A DNA stretch of 9,181 nt from Flavobacteriaceae bacterium (lineage in GTDB: Bacteria; Bacteroidota; Bacteroidia; Flavobacteriales; Flavobacteriaceae): assembly GCA_015488935.1 (NCBI GenBank), contig WFMU01000422.1, positions 1 to 9,181 on the forward strand. Direction: 5' to 3'. The notes beneath the pieces are model-generated. The model was not told the origin of the DNA. It did not search any database and saw only the letters and a list, made by a program, of their open reading frames with translations. A program made the translations under genes and the position numbers. Below are positions 1-8,658 of the stretch, one piece after another. Position 1 is the stretch's first letter, and the number at the start of each line of letters is the position of its first letter.

Positions 1-1
1 A

Positions 2-3000
2 GGTTCTTGGATTGAATTCTCTACCGATATTAATCAAGTATTATACGCATATATCGATAGAAAGAAAAAATTACCAGTAACTACTTTATTTAGAGCAATT
101 GGATACGAAAGAGATAAAGATATCCTAGAAATATTTAATTTAGCAGAAGAAGTAAAAGTATCTAAAGTTGGACTTAAAAAAGTATTAGAACGCAAATTAG
201 CAGCAAGAGTTCTTAAAACTTGGTTCGAAGACTTTGTAGATGAAGATACTGGAGAGGTTGTATCTATTGAACGTAATGAAATTATTCTTGACCGTGATAC
301 CATTTTAGAAAAAGAACATATTGATGAAATTATTGAATCAGGTTCTAAAACAATTTTATTGCACAAAGAGAATAATGAAACAGGAGATTATGCAATTATT
401 TACAATACATTACAAAAAGACCCTACCAATTCCGAAAAAGAAGCAGTAGAGCATATATACAGACAATTACGTAATGCAGAACCGCCAGATTATGAAACTG
501 CCAAAGGAGTAATTAATAAATTATTTTTCTCTGAGCAACGCTATAATTTAGGTGAAGTTGGTCGTTATAGAATGAATAAACGTCTTGGTTTAGACGAACC
601 AATTGATCAAAAAGTTTTAACCAAAAACGATATTATTACCATAATCAAAAATTTGATTAAACTGGTAAATTCAAAAGCAGAAGTAGATGATATTGACCAC
701 TTATCTAACCGTCGTGTTAGAACTGTTGGAGAGCAGTTAGCATCGCAGTTTGGTGTTGGTCTTTCTAGAATGGCTCGTACTATTCGTGAAAGAATGAACG
801 TTCGTGATAACGAAGTGTTTACACCAATTGATTTAATTAATGCAAAGACTTTGTCTTCTGTAATTAATTCATTTTTTGGTACAAACCAATTATCTCAATT
901 TATGGACCAAACCAATCCATTAGCAGAAATTACACACAAACGTAGATTATCTGCATTAGGACCAGGAGGTTTATCAAGAGAAAGAGCAGGGTTTGAGGTA
1001 CGTGATGTGCACTATACACACTACGGAAGACTTTGTCCGATTGAAACACCAGAGGGTCCAAATATTGGATTGATTTCATCCTTATCAGTTTATGCAAAAG
1101 TTAACTATTTAGGATTCCTAGAAACACCATACAGAAAAGTAAACAACGGAAAAGTTAATTTAAGTGATGAACCAATTTATTTATCTGCCGAAGAAGAAGA
1201 AGGTAAAAAAATAGCACAATCTAATCTAGAATTAACAAGCGATGGAAATATAGCACTAGAAAAGGTAGTTGCTAGAGAAGAAGGAGATTTTCCAGTAGTT
1301 GACAACAAAGAAATACATTATATGGATGTATCTCCAAATCAAATATCTTCTATATCGGCATCATTAATACCATTCTTGGAGCACGATGATGCGAATAGAG
1401 CATTGATGGGTTCAAACATGATGCGTCAAGCTGTACCATTAATGAAACCACAAGCACCAATTGTAGGAACAGGATTAGAACGTAGAGTTGCAAAAGATTC
1501 ACGTATCTTAATAAATGCCGAAGGAGATGGTGTTGTAACCTATGTAGATTCAAATAAAATTACAATAAAATACAAACGTACCGAAAACGAACGAATTGTA
1601 AGTTTTGAAGAAGATTCTAAAACCTATCCACTAATTAAATTTAGAAAAACCAATCAAGGGACTTGTATTAACCTTAAACCAATTATTGAAAAAGGAGATA
1701 AGGTAACAAAAGGTCAAGTATTGTGTGAAGGATATGCAACACAACAAGGAGAATTAGCACTTGGTAGAAATATGAAAGTAGCCTTTATGCCTTGGAAAGG
1801 ATATAACTTTGAGGATGCAATTGTGATTTCCGAAAAAGTAGTACGTGAAGATATATTTACTTCCATTCATATTGATGAATATTCATTAGATGTAAGAGAT
1901 ACTCGTTTAGGAGCAGAAGAATTAACCAATGATATCCCTAATGTTTCTGAAGAAGCTACTAAGAATTTAGATGAAAATGGAATGATACGTATTGGAGCCG
2001 AAGTAAAACCAGGCGATATTCTTATTGGTAAAATAACACCAAAAGGAGAATCAGATCCAACACCAGAAGAAAAATTATTACGTGCAATATTTGGAGATAA
2101 TGCAGGAGATGTAAAAGATGCATCCTTAAAAGCATCGCCATCTTTAAAAGGCGTGGTAATTAATAAAAAATTATTCCAAAGAGTAGTAAAAGATAAAGCA
2201 AAAAGAGTTCAAGACAAAACAGATATTGCTAATTTAGAAGTAAAATATGGCGTTAAGTTTGAACAATTAAGAGAAGTATTGGTAGATAAGTTATTCTCAT
2301 TAATCACAGGAAGAACATCACAAGGTGTTGCAAATGATTTAGGAGAAGAAATTTTACCTAAAGGAAAGAAATTTACTTTAAAAATGTTAAATTCTGTTAC
2401 AGATTTTGAACATTTAACAAAAGGACAATGGACTACCGATAAAGAATTAAATAACTTGGTAAACCGTTTAATCCACAATTATAAAATTAAGGTAAACGAT
2501 TTACAAGGATCTTTACGAAGAGAGAAATTTACCATCACAGTTGGAGATGAATTACCAGCAGGAATTGTAAAATTAGCAAAAATATATATCGCTAAAAAAC
2601 GTAAGTTAAAAGTAGGTGATAAAATGGCAGGTCGTCATGGAAATAAAGGTATTGTTGCCAGAATTGTACGTGCAGAAGATATGCCATTCCTAGAAGATGG
2701 AACACCAGTTGATATCGTATTAAATCCATTAGGAGTACCATCGCGTATGAATATTGGACAAATATACGAAACCGTACTAGGTTGGGCAGGTCAAAAGTTA
2801 GGAACTAAATATGCAACACCAATCTTTGATGGAGCATCTTTAGATGAAATAACAGCAATTACTAACGAAGCAGGTGTGCCAGAATTTGGGCATACTTACC
2901 TTTACGATGGAGGAACAGGAGAACGTTTTGATCAACCAGCAACCGTAGGAGTAATCTATATGATAAAACTAGGACACATGATTGATGATAAAATGCATGC

Positions 3001-3325
3001 ACGTTCTATTGGACCATATTCATTAATTACGCAACAACCATTAGGTGGTAAAGCACAATTTGGAGGACAACGTTTTGGAGAGATGGAAGTTTGGGCACTC
3101 GAAGCTTATGGAGCATCAGCAACATTAAGAGAAATCTTAACCGTAAAATCAGATGATGTACTTGGTAGAGCTAAAACTTACGAATCTATCGTAAAAGGAG
3201 AAGCAATGCCAGAACCAGGATTACCAGAATCATTTAATGTATTAATGCACGAACTTAAAGGACTTGCATTAGACGTACGTTTAGAAGATGAAAATGGTTT
3301 AGATATTAACGCTAATAAAAACTAA
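2..3325 (+). CDS. rpoB: DNA-directed RNA polymerase subunit beta (5'-truncated by window edge)
   Basis: Beta subunit of RNA polymerase, which with beta' forms the catalytic cleft that makes RNA in the cytoplasm. The frame is open from position 2, where the sequence already reads as beta (GSWIEF, then IDRRKKLP-like [15 protein letters not shown], matching the region near E. coli residue 183). The true start is therefore outside the window, and the TTG at 359 is an internal codon. 1107 residues are present; Bacteroidota RpoB is usually about 1270. Visible landmarks: rifampicin region at 872-970; GYNFED at 1799-1816; [12 protein letters not shown] at 2615-2650, with the conserved active-site lysines; [11 protein letters not shown] at 2738-2770; C-terminal clamp motif [17 protein letters not shown] at 3065-3115. 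A charged insert of roughly 120 residues between about 2150 and 2540 corresponds to the lineage-specific insertion seen in Gram-negative beta subunits. No frameshift or internal stop was seen. rpoC follows after 71 bp. The identification is certain; the missing start is not in view. Confidence 0.98.
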   Translation, partial: GSWIEFSTDINQVLYAYIDRKKKLPVTTLFRAIGYERDKDILEIFNLAEEVKVSKVGLKKVLERKLAARVLKTWFEDFVDEDTGEVVSIERNEIILDRDTILEKEHIDEIIESGSKTILLHKENNETGDYAIIYNTLQKDPTNSEKEAVEHIYRQLRNAEPPDYETAKGVINKLFFSEQRYNLGEVGRYRMNKRLGLDEPIDQKVLTKNDIITIIKNLIKLVNSKAEVDDIDHLSNRRVRTVGEQLASQFGVGLSRMARTIRERMNVRDNEVFTPIDLINAKTLSSVINSFFGTNQLSQFMDQTNPLAEITHKRRLSALGPGGLSRERAGFEVRDVHYTHYGRLCPIETPEGPNIGLISSLSVYAKVNYLGFLETPYRKVNNGKVNLSDEPIYLSAEEEEGKKIAQSNLELTSDGNIALEKVVAREEGDFPVVDNKEIHYMDVSPNQISSISASLIPFLEHDDANRALMGSNMMRQAVPLMKPQAPIVGTGLERRVAKDSRILINAEGDGVVTYVDSNKITIKYKRTENERIVSFEEDSKTYPLIKFRKTNQGTCINLKPIIEKGDKVTKGQVLCEGYATQQGELALGRNMKVAFMPWKGYNFEDAIVISEKVVREDIFTSIHIDEYSLDVRDTRLGAEELTNDIPNVSEEATKNLDENGMIRIGAEVKPGDILIGKITPKGESDPTPEEKLLRAIFGDNAGDVKDASLKASPSLKGVVINKKLFQRVVKDKAKRVQDKTDIANLEVKYGVKFEQLREVLVDKLFSLITGRTSQGVANDLGEEILPKGKKFTLKMLNSVTDFEHLTKGQWTTDKELNNLVNRLIHNYKIKVNDLQGSLRREKFTITVGDELPAGIVKLAKIYIAKKRKLKVGDKMAGRHGNKGIVARIVRAEDMPFLEDGTPVDIVLNPLGVPSRMNIGQIYETVLGWAGQKLGTKYATPIFDGASLDEITAITNEAGVPEFGHTYLYDGGTGERFDQPATVGVIYMIKLGHMIDDKMHARSIGPYSLITQQPLGGKAQFGGQRFGEMEVWALEAYGASATLREILTVKSDDVLGRAKTYESIVKGEAMPEPGLPESFNVLMHELKGLALDVRLEDENGLDINANKN
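881..958 (+). other. rpoB: Rifampicin-resistance-determining region (cluster I) of rpoB
   Basis: This is the segment equivalent to E. coli beta residues 508-533, which lines the rifampicin pocket. Reading the codons against the E. coli numbering, the main resistance positions carry the susceptible residue: Q513 (896), D516 (905), H526 (935), R529 (944) and S531 (950). Differences from E. coli are S508T, S509N, N518T, S522A and I530L. S522A lies at a position where other substitutions can give resistance, but I regard alanine here as ordinary lineage variation. The inference is a rifampicin-sensitive, wild-type allele. Confidence 0.85.
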
Positions 3326-3330
3326 ATATT

Positions 3331-3387
3331 CAGTAACAGTATTCTGTTTGCAGTTTTTCTGTAAACCGAATACCGAACACTGTAAAC
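3331..3387. repeat. Inverted degenerate-heptamer repeat forming a hairpin in the rpoB-rpoC spacer
   Basis: The right half reads as four head-to-tail 7-mers: TGTAAAC (3360-3366), CGAATAC (3367-3373), CGAACAC (3374-3380) and TGTAAAC (3381-3387). The left half contains the same kind of units in inverse orientation (reverse complement TGCAAAC, AGAATAC). As RNA it pairs CAGT 3331-3334 with ACTG 3379-3382, GTATTC 3339-3344 with GAATAC 3368-3373, and GTTTGCAG 3346-3353 with CTGTAAAC 3359-3366 (one G-U pair), around a TTTTT loop. There is an internal loop and one T/C mismatch. No U-tract follows the stem, so it does not look like a terminator. It could be a dispersed intergenic repeat, an mRNA processing or stability element, or both. 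The stem ends 14 bases before the rpoC ATG, so it might affect rpoC translation. Confidence 0.75.
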
Positions 3388-3396
3388 TTAAGAAAC

Positions 3397-6300
3397 ATGG
3401 CAAAAAGAAATAATACATATTCAGTAAAAAAATTCAGTAGAATTTCCATAGGATTATCTTCACCAGAAACAATTTTAAAAGATTCTAGAGGAGAAGTTCT
3501 AAAACCTGAAACAATTAATTACCGTACACATAAACCAGAAAGAGATGGTTTATTTTGTGAACGTATATTTGGTCCAATAAAAGATTACGAATGTGCTTGT
3601 GGAAAGTATAAAAGAATTCGTTATAAAGGAATTATTTGTGATCGATGTGGTGTTGAAGTAACAGAAAAAAAAGTACGTAGAGATAGAATTGGTCATATAG
3701 ATTTAGTAGTACCTGTAGCACATATTTGGTATTTTAGATCATTACCTAACAAAATGGGATACCTTTTAGGATTACCATCTAAAAAGTTAGATATGATTAT
3801 TTACTACGAAAGATACGTAGTAATACAAGCAGGTATCGCTAAAAATGCTGAAGGAGAAGCCTTACAAAAAATGGATTTTCTTACAGAAGAAGAATATTTA
3901 GATATACTAGATACACTACCACAAGAAAATTTATATTTAGACGATACAGACCCAGACAAGTTTATTGCTAAAATGGGAGCAGAGTGTTTACGCGATTTAT
4001 TATCGAGATTAGACCTAGATGCCTTGTCTTACGAATTAAGACATAAAGCAAATACAGAAACATCAAAACAACGTAAAACAGAAGCATTAAAACGTTTAAA
4101 TGTTGTAGAAGCATTTAGAGAATCTACAAAAAATAGAGAGAACAAACCAGAATGGATGATTATTAACGCAGTACCAGTAATTCCACCAGAATTACGTCCA
4201 TTAGTACCATTAGATGGAGGTCGTTTTGCAACATCCGATTTAAATGATTTATACAGACGTGTAATTATACGTAACAATCGTTTAAAAAGATTAGTAGAAA
4301 TTAAAGCTCCTGAAGTTATATTGCGTAATGAAAAACGTATGTTACAAGAATCGGTAGATTCTTTATTTGACAACACACGTAAATCATCTGCAGTAAAAAC
4401 AGAATCCAACAGACCATTAAAATCATTATCCGATTCCTTAAAAGGAAAACAAGGACGTTTCCGTCAAAACCTTTTAGGTAAACGTGTAGATTATTCGGCA
4501 CGTTCGGTAATTGTTGTTGGACCATCATTAAAATTATACGAATGTGGTATCCCAAAAGATATGGCTGCAGAGCTTTACAAACCTTTTGTAATTAGAAAAC
4601 TAATAGAAAGAGGAATTGTAAAAACAGTAAAATCTGCTAAAAAAATAATCGATAGAAGAGAACCAGTAGTTTGGGATATCTTAGAAAATATTTTAAAAGG
4701 ACATCCAGTACTATTAAATCGTGCGCCTACATTACACCGTTTAGGTATCCAAGCATTCCAACCAACATTAATTGAAGGGAAAGCAATTCGTTTACATCCA
4801 TTAGTATGTACAGCGTTTAATGCAGATTTTGATGGTGACCAGATGGCGGTACACTTACCATTAGGACCTGAGGCTATTTTAGAATCTCAGTTATTAATGT
4901 TAGCATCGCACAATATATTAAATCCAGCAAATGGTTCGCCAATTACAGTACCATCACAAGATATGGTACTTGGATTATATTATATGACTAAAGAACGTAA
5001 GTCAACCAAAAAAGTAAAAATTAAAGGAGAAGGATTAACATTCTACTCTCCAGAAGAAGTAACCATTGCTTTTAATGAAGGAGTTGTAGAATTAAATGCA
5101 GCAATTAAAGTACGAACAAAAGATTTAGAAGACGGAAAAATTGTAACCAAAATAATTCAAACTACAGTTGGTAGAGTATTATTCAACGAAGTAGTTCCAG
5201 AAGAAGCAGGTTATATAAATGATGTATTGACAAAAAAATCATTAAGAGATATTATTGGTAACGTGTTACGTGTAACAAATGTACCAACTACAGGTAAATT
5301 CTTAGATGATATTAAAAACATGGGATTCAAGTTTGCCTTTAAAGGTGGATTATCATTCAGTTTAGGAGATATTATTATTCCAGAAGAAAAAGCAGGAATG
5401 GTAGCACAAGCAAATGAGGAAGTAGATGAAATTATGACAAACTATAACATGGGTATGTTAACGAATAAAGAGCGTTACAATCAAGTTATTGATATTTGGG
5501 GAGCAACAAATAATAGGTTAACCGAATTGTCTATGAAACGTTTACGTGAAGACCAAGATGGATTTAACTCTGTATTTATGATGCTTGATTCTGGAGCGAG
5601 GGGTTCTAAAGAACAAATTCGTCAGTTAACAGGTATGCGTGGATTGATGGCAAAACCTAAAAAATCGACCTCTGGAGGTGGACAAATTATTGAAAATCCA
5701 ATTTTATCGAACTTTAAGGAAGGATTATCCATTTTAGAATACTTTATCTCTACACACGGTGCGCGTAAAGGACTTGCAGATACGGCGTTAAAAACAGCAG
5801 ATGCAGGATATTTAACTCGTCGTTTGGTAGATGTATCGCAAGATGTAATTATTAATGAAGATGATTGTGGTACTTTAAGAGGTTTAGAAATTACTGCATT
5901 AAAGAAAAATGATGAAATCGTTGAATCTTTAGGAAAACGTATTTTAGGACGTGTTACATTACACGATTTATACAATCCATTAACAAACGAAGTTGTAGTA
6001 GAAGCAAATACAGAAATTACAGAAGATGTAGTTAAGCTAATTGAAGCAAATCCAATAGAAACTGTTGAAGTACGTTCTGCATTAACATGCGAAGCTAAAA
6101 AAGGAATTTGTGCTAGATGTTACGGACATAGTTTGTCTAACCTTAAAATGGTTCAAAGAGGAGAAGCAGTTGGTGTTGTTGCAGCACAATCAATTGGAGA
6201 ACCAGGTACACAGTTAACCTTACGTACATTCCACGTGGGAGGTATTGCAGGGAACATATCTGAAGAAAATAAAATGATTAGTAAATTTGGAGGTAAAATT

Positions 6301-7659
6301 CAAATTGAAGAATTAAAAACGGTTGAAGCTGTAGATAAAGATGGAAAGAAAAATGATATCATTATTTCTAGAACAGCAGAAATTAAAATAATAGATCCAA
6401 ATACAGGAAACATTTTAAGTACAAATAATTTACCTTATGGTTCATACTTATTTGTTAAAAACGGAAAAACAATCAAAAAAGGCGAAGTAATTTGTCAGTG
6501 GGATCCATTTAATGGTGTGATTGTTTCTGAATTTGGAGGAACTGTAGAGTATGAAGATATTGTAAAAGGAGTTAACTTTATTGTTGAAATAGATGAACAG
6601 ACAGGAAATCAAGAAAAAATAATATCAGACTCTAAAAACAAAAAGATAATTCCAGCATTATTAATTAAAAATAGTAAAGGAGAAACTTTACGTTCGTACA
6701 GTTTACCAGTTGGAGCACACTTATCTATAGAAGATGGAGAGAAAATTGAACCAGGTAAAATATTAGTTAAAATACCACGTAAGGCAGGAAAAGCAGGAGA
6801 TATTACAGGAGGTTTACCACGTGTAACCGAATTATTTGAAGCACGTAACCCTTCTAATCCAGCAGCAGTTTCTGAAATTGATGGTGTGGTATCTTATGGT
6901 AAAATTAAAAGAGGAAATAGAGAGGTAATTGTAGAATCAAAATCAGGATTAATTAAAAAGTATTTGATTAAATTAACCAATCAAATCTTAGTACAAGAAA
7001 ATGATTTTGTAAAAGCAGGAATGCCAATCTCTGATGGAGCAATAACACCAAATGATATTCTTAAAATTCAAGGACCAGGTAAGGTACAAGAATATATTGT
7101 AAATGAAATACAAGAAGTATATCGTTTGCAAGGCGTATTAATTAATGATAAGCATTTTGAAGTAGTAGTACGTCAGATGATGCGTAAAGTTAGAATTATT
7201 GACTCTGGAGATACTATTTTCTTAGAAAATCAATTGATTCATAAAAATGATTTTATCGAAGAAAACGATAATATCTTTGGAATGAAAATAGTGGAAAATG
7301 CAGGAGATTCTACAGAACTTAAAGAAGGACAAGTAATATCTGCAAGACAACTAAGAGATGAAAATTCTAAACTTCGTAGAAACGATAAAGCTTTAGTTGA
7401 AGCAAGAGATGCTATGCCAGCAACTGCAGAACCAGTATTGCAAGGTATTACAAGAGCTTCGTTACAAACAAAATCGTTTATATCTGCAGCATCGTTCCAA
7501 GAAACAACAAAAGTATTAAACGAAGCCGCAGTAAATGGTAAAGTAGATTACTTAGAAGGATTGAAAGAAAATGTTATTGTAGGTAAGAAAATACCAGCAG
7601 GAACAGGAATGCGCGAATACGATAAACTAATTGTAGGAGCAGCATCAGAAATGGAATAA
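3397..7659 (+). CDS. rpoC: DNA-directed RNA polymerase subunit beta'
   Basis: Beta' subunit, carrying the catalytic magnesium site of RNA polymerase. It is complete at 1420 residues, near the usual Bacteroidota length. Domains in order: N-terminal zinc site C66, C68, C81, C84; switch/lid region with [12 protein letters not shown]; catalytic loop NADFDGDQ at residues 475-482, with aspartates 477, 479 and 481; F-loop [13 protein letters not shown] from 732; bridge helix from about 776 ([17 protein letters not shown]); second zinc site C824, C898, C905, C908, with the same 74/7/3 spacing as E. coli; trigger loop LRTFHVGG with H946. After the trigger loop comes an insertion of roughly 190 residues aligning with E. 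coli SI3, and then [16 protein letters not shown]. The residue before the trigger-loop arginine is L942, where E. coli has M932. The ATG at 3397 gives the conserved beta' N-terminus; it has no Shine-Dalgarno sequence, only an A-rich leader, as is normal for Bacteroidota. It is presumably cotranscribed with rpoB and ends at the terminator at 7699. Confidence 0.99.
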   Translation: MAKRNNTYSVKKFSRISIGLSSPETILKDSRGEVLKPETINYRTHKPERDGLFCERIFGPIKDYECACGKYKRIRYKGIICDRCGVEVTEKKVRRDRIGHIDLVVPVAHIWYFRSLPNKMGYLLGLPSKKLDMIIYYERYVVIQAGIAKNAEGEALQKMDFLTEEEYLDILDTLPQENLYLDDTDPDKFIAKMGAECLRDLLSRLDLDALSYELRHKANTETSKQRKTEALKRLNVVEAFRESTKNRENKPEWMIINAVPVIPPELRPLVPLDGGRFATSDLNDLYRRVIIRNNRLKRLVEIKAPEVILRNEKRMLQESVDSLFDNTRKSSAVKTESNRPLKSLSDSLKGKQGRFRQNLLGKRVDYSARSVIVVGPSLKLYECGIPKDMAAELYKPFVIRKLIERGIVKTVKSAKKIIDRREPVVWDILENILKGHPVLLNRAPTLHRLGIQAFQPTLIEGKAIRLHPLVCTAFNADFDGDQMAVHLPLGPEAILESQLLMLASHNILNPANGSPITVPSQDMVLGLYYMTKERKSTKKVKIKGEGLTFYSPEEVTIAFNEGVVELNAAIKVRTKDLEDGKIVTKIIQTTVGRVLFNEVVPEEAGYINDVLTKKSLRDIIGNVLRVTNVPTTGKFLDDIKNMGFKFAFKGGLSFSLGDIIIPEEKAGMVAQANEEVDEIMTNYNMGMLTNKERYNQVIDIWGATNNRLTELSMKRLREDQDGFNSVFMMLDSGARGSKEQIRQLTGMRGLMAKPKKSTSGGGQIIENPILSNFKEGLSILEYFISTHGARKGLADTALKTADAGYLTRRLVDVSQDVIINEDDCGTLRGLEITALKKNDEIVESLGKRILGRVTLHDLYNPLTNEVVVEANTEITEDVVKLIEANPIETVEVRSALTCEAKKGICARCYGHSLSNLKMVQRGEAVGVVAAQSIGEPGTQLTLRTFHVGGIAGNISEENKMISKFGGKIQIEELKTVEAVDKDGKKNDIIISRTAEIKIIDPNTGNILSTNNLPYGSYLFVKNGKTIKKGEVICQWDPFNGVIVSEFGGTVEYEDIVKGVNFIVEIDEQTGNQEKIISDSKNKKIIPALLIKNSKGETLRSYSLPVGAHLSIEDGEKIEPGKILVKIPRKAGKAGDITGGLPRVTELFEARNPSNPAAVSEIDGVVSYGKIKRGNREVIVESKSGLIKKYLIKLTNQILVQENDFVKAGMPISDGAITPNDILKIQGPGKVQEYIVNEIQEVYRLQGVLINDKHFEVVVRQMMRKVRIIDSGDTIFLENQLIHKNDFIEENDNIFGMKIVENAGDSTELKEGQVISARQLRDENSKLRRNDKALVEARDAMPATAEPVLQGITRASLQTKSFISAASFQETTKVLNEAAVNGKVDYLEGLKENVIVGKKIPAGTGMREYDKLIVGAASEME

Positions 7660-7698
7660 TCTAAGTTACCGTAACGAAAGATAATTTTAATTGATATA

Positions 7699-7741
7699 AA
7701 AACCCTTTTAGAGTAAAACTCTAAAAGGGTTTTATTTTTTT
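7699..7741 (+). terminator. Intrinsic terminator of the rpoBC operon
   Basis: A perfect 16-bp stem is formed by AAAACCCTTTTAGAGT (7699-7714) and its complement (7718-7733), closed by an AAA loop. One A and then a run of seven T (7735-7741) follow. It lies 39 bp after the rpoC stop codon. The A-run on the 5' side of the stem could give some termination from the opposite strand, but no minus-strand gene ends nearby. Confidence 0.93.
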
Positions 7742-7758
7742 ATTCTTTATCAAAATTG

Positions 7759-7766
7759 TACTTTTA
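7759..7766 (+). promoter_or_regulatory. Candidate Bacteroidota -7 element for the DUF3467 gene
   Basis: TACTTTTA matches the Bacteroidota primary-sigma -7 consensus TAnnTTTG except for the last base. It lies between the rpoC terminator and the next start codon, where a promoter is expected. A start of transcription near 7771-7774 would leave a leader of about 20 bases before the ATG at 7794. No good TTG-type -33 element is present at the right distance: that position falls in the T-rich tail of the terminator. The site is therefore weak or approximate. Confidence 0.4.
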
Positions 7767-7793
7767 CAGTATTACATAATTATACCAATAGAA

Positions 7794-8105
7794 ATGTCAG
7801 AAAACAATCCAAAAAATAACAACATCAATATAGAACTAGATGAAAAAGTAGCAGAAGGTACCTATGCCAATTTAGCAATTATCAATCATTCTGCTTCCGA
7901 ATTTATTGTAGATTTTGTAAATATCATGCCAGGAGCACCAAAAGCAAAAGTAAAATCTAGAATAATTCTTACACCACAACACGCCAAGCGATTTGTAAAG
8001 GCATTAGCAGAAAATATCAATCGTTTTGAAAGTGTTTATGGCGAAATAAATGATTACGAACAACCTCCAACACCAATGAATTTTGGTCCAACTGGACAAG
8101 CATAG
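7794..8105 (+). CDS. DUF3467 family protein
   Basis: A small soluble protein of 103 residues with no signal peptide or membrane segment. After an Asn-rich N-terminus (residues 1-12) comes the pattern I recognise as DUF3467: EGTYANLAIINHSASEF (21-37), DFVNIMPG (40-47), then a basic strand KAKVKSRIILTP (50-61) and a helix HAKRFVKALAENINRFE (63-79). The tail from 85 is rich in Pro and Gly and probably flexible. The family has no established function that I know of. From memory it often lies directly downstream of rpoC in Bacteroidota, as here. The ATG at 7794 fits the family N-terminus; it has no Shine-Dalgarno sequence and is preceded by an A/T-rich leader. A terminator separates it from rpoC, so it is probably transcribed from its own promoter. 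Its stop codon overlaps the start of the next gene. Confidence 0.9.
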   Translation: MSENNPKNNNINIELDEKVAEGTYANLAIINHSASEFIVDFVNIMPGAPKAKVKSRIILTPQHAKRFVKALAENINRFESVYGEINDYEQPPTPMNFGPTGQA

Positions 8106-8611
8106 TGGAAAATAATATTATTATTACTGAAGAGGAAAGACCCATTTGGCAAATAATAATAGCAGCACTTTTATATGCTACATTATTTTATTTTCTCTTT
8201 GAAATAGGCAAATTATATTACGAATCAGGATTTACAAAAAGAAATTATGATATTTCTTTGATATTTTTAAATATGTCTGGATATGTTTTTGTTACTGCGT
8301 TAGGTTTCTCTGTTAAAATCAATTATTATTTTAATTTAGAAAATAAAAAATATAAAAAACAATTCCAAATAGGTTTGATTCGCTACGGTATATGGAAAAA
8401 ACTACCAGAATTAGAGTACGTTTCAGTATTCTATTACAAATCTATGTATGAAGTGAATATGTGGTATGTAAAAAACCAAAAATTTAAAATGTATGAATAC
8501 AGCGATGATGAACAAGCATTTTATGCTGCAAAAATGATATGTAGAAAATTAAAGATTAAATTATTAGATGCAACGAAAAAAAATAATTTTAAATGGGTTG
8601 ATACAAATTAA
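8105..8611 (+). CDS. Two-helix membrane protein of unknown function, coupled to the DUF3467 gene
   Basis: 168 residues, no function recognised. Two hydrophobic segments, about 14-34 and 50-70, are likely membrane helices joined by a short polar loop, followed by a soluble Lys/Tyr-rich domain of about 98 residues. With two helices both ends should lie on the same side, and the Lys-rich C-terminus suggests the cytoplasm. The soluble part looks like alternating beta strands (QFQIGLIRYG, KLPELEYVSVFYYK, YEVNMWYV, FKMYEYSDD) ending in a helix (EQAFYAAKMICRKL). This resembles small bacterial PH-like membrane proteins, but that is an inference from pattern only. The GTG start overlaps the previous stop codon as TAGTG. 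It is the only ATG, GTG or TTG in frame between the stop at 8051 and the end of the first helix, which supports it. The one-base overlap implies translational coupling to the DUF3467 gene. Low-GC codon use matches the neighbours. Confidence 0.85.
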   Translation: MENNIIITEEERPIWQIIIAALLYATLFYFLFEIGKLYYESGFTKRNYDISLIFLNMSGYVFVTALGFSVKINYYFNLENKKYKKQFQIGLIRYGIWKKLPELEYVSVFYYKSMYEVNMWYVKNQKFKMYEYSDDEQAFYAAKMICRKLKIKLLDATKKNNFKWVDTN

Positions 8612-8641
8612 AAAACCACCAAATCGGTGGTTTTTTAATTT
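8605..8641. terminator. Bidirectional terminator between convergent genes
   Basis: A perfect 16-bp inverted repeat, AAATTAAAAAACCACC (8605-8620) and its complement (8626-8641), with an AAATC loop. The CCACC/GGTGG core is flanked by six A on the left and six T on the right, so each strand presents a GC stem followed by a T-run. It can therefore serve both the plus-strand membrane-protein gene and the minus-strand coiled-coil gene ending at 8659. The left arm contains the TAA stop codon at 8609-8611. Confidence 0.9.
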
Positions 8642-8658
8642 ATTTATAGAGATGTTAA

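Noticed and set aside
34..366. Minus-strand open frame of 110 codons opposite the rpoB 5' part
   Set aside because: It lies wholly antisense to conserved rpoB coding sequence, is Ser/Thr-rich as expected of a shadow frame, and resembles no family.
359..3325. rpoB starting at the TTG codon at 359
   Set aside because: The same frame is open back to position 2 and encodes conserved beta sequence there, so 359 is internal and the gene is cut by the window edge.
3354..3358. T-run in the rpoB-rpoC spacer as a terminator tail
   Set aside because: The run is the loop of the hairpin, not a tail after it, and rpoC is expected to be read from the same transcript.
4029..4555. Two overlapping minus-strand open frames opposite rpoC
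   Set aside because: Both are antisense to conserved beta' coding sequence and have no recognisable domain; they are shadow frames. The same applies to 1350-1553, 2209-2478 and 5622-5975.
7665..7675. Small palindrome GTTAC-C-GTAAC after the rpoC stop
   Set aside because: It is too short for a stable hairpin, has no second copy in the window, and no regulator is known to me that would bind it here.
8423..8431. CAGTATTCT inside the membrane-protein gene, identical to 9 bases of the rpoB-rpoC repeat
   Set aside because: It is a single short match within coding sequence, with no neighbouring heptamer units, and is explained by chance in AT-rich DNA.
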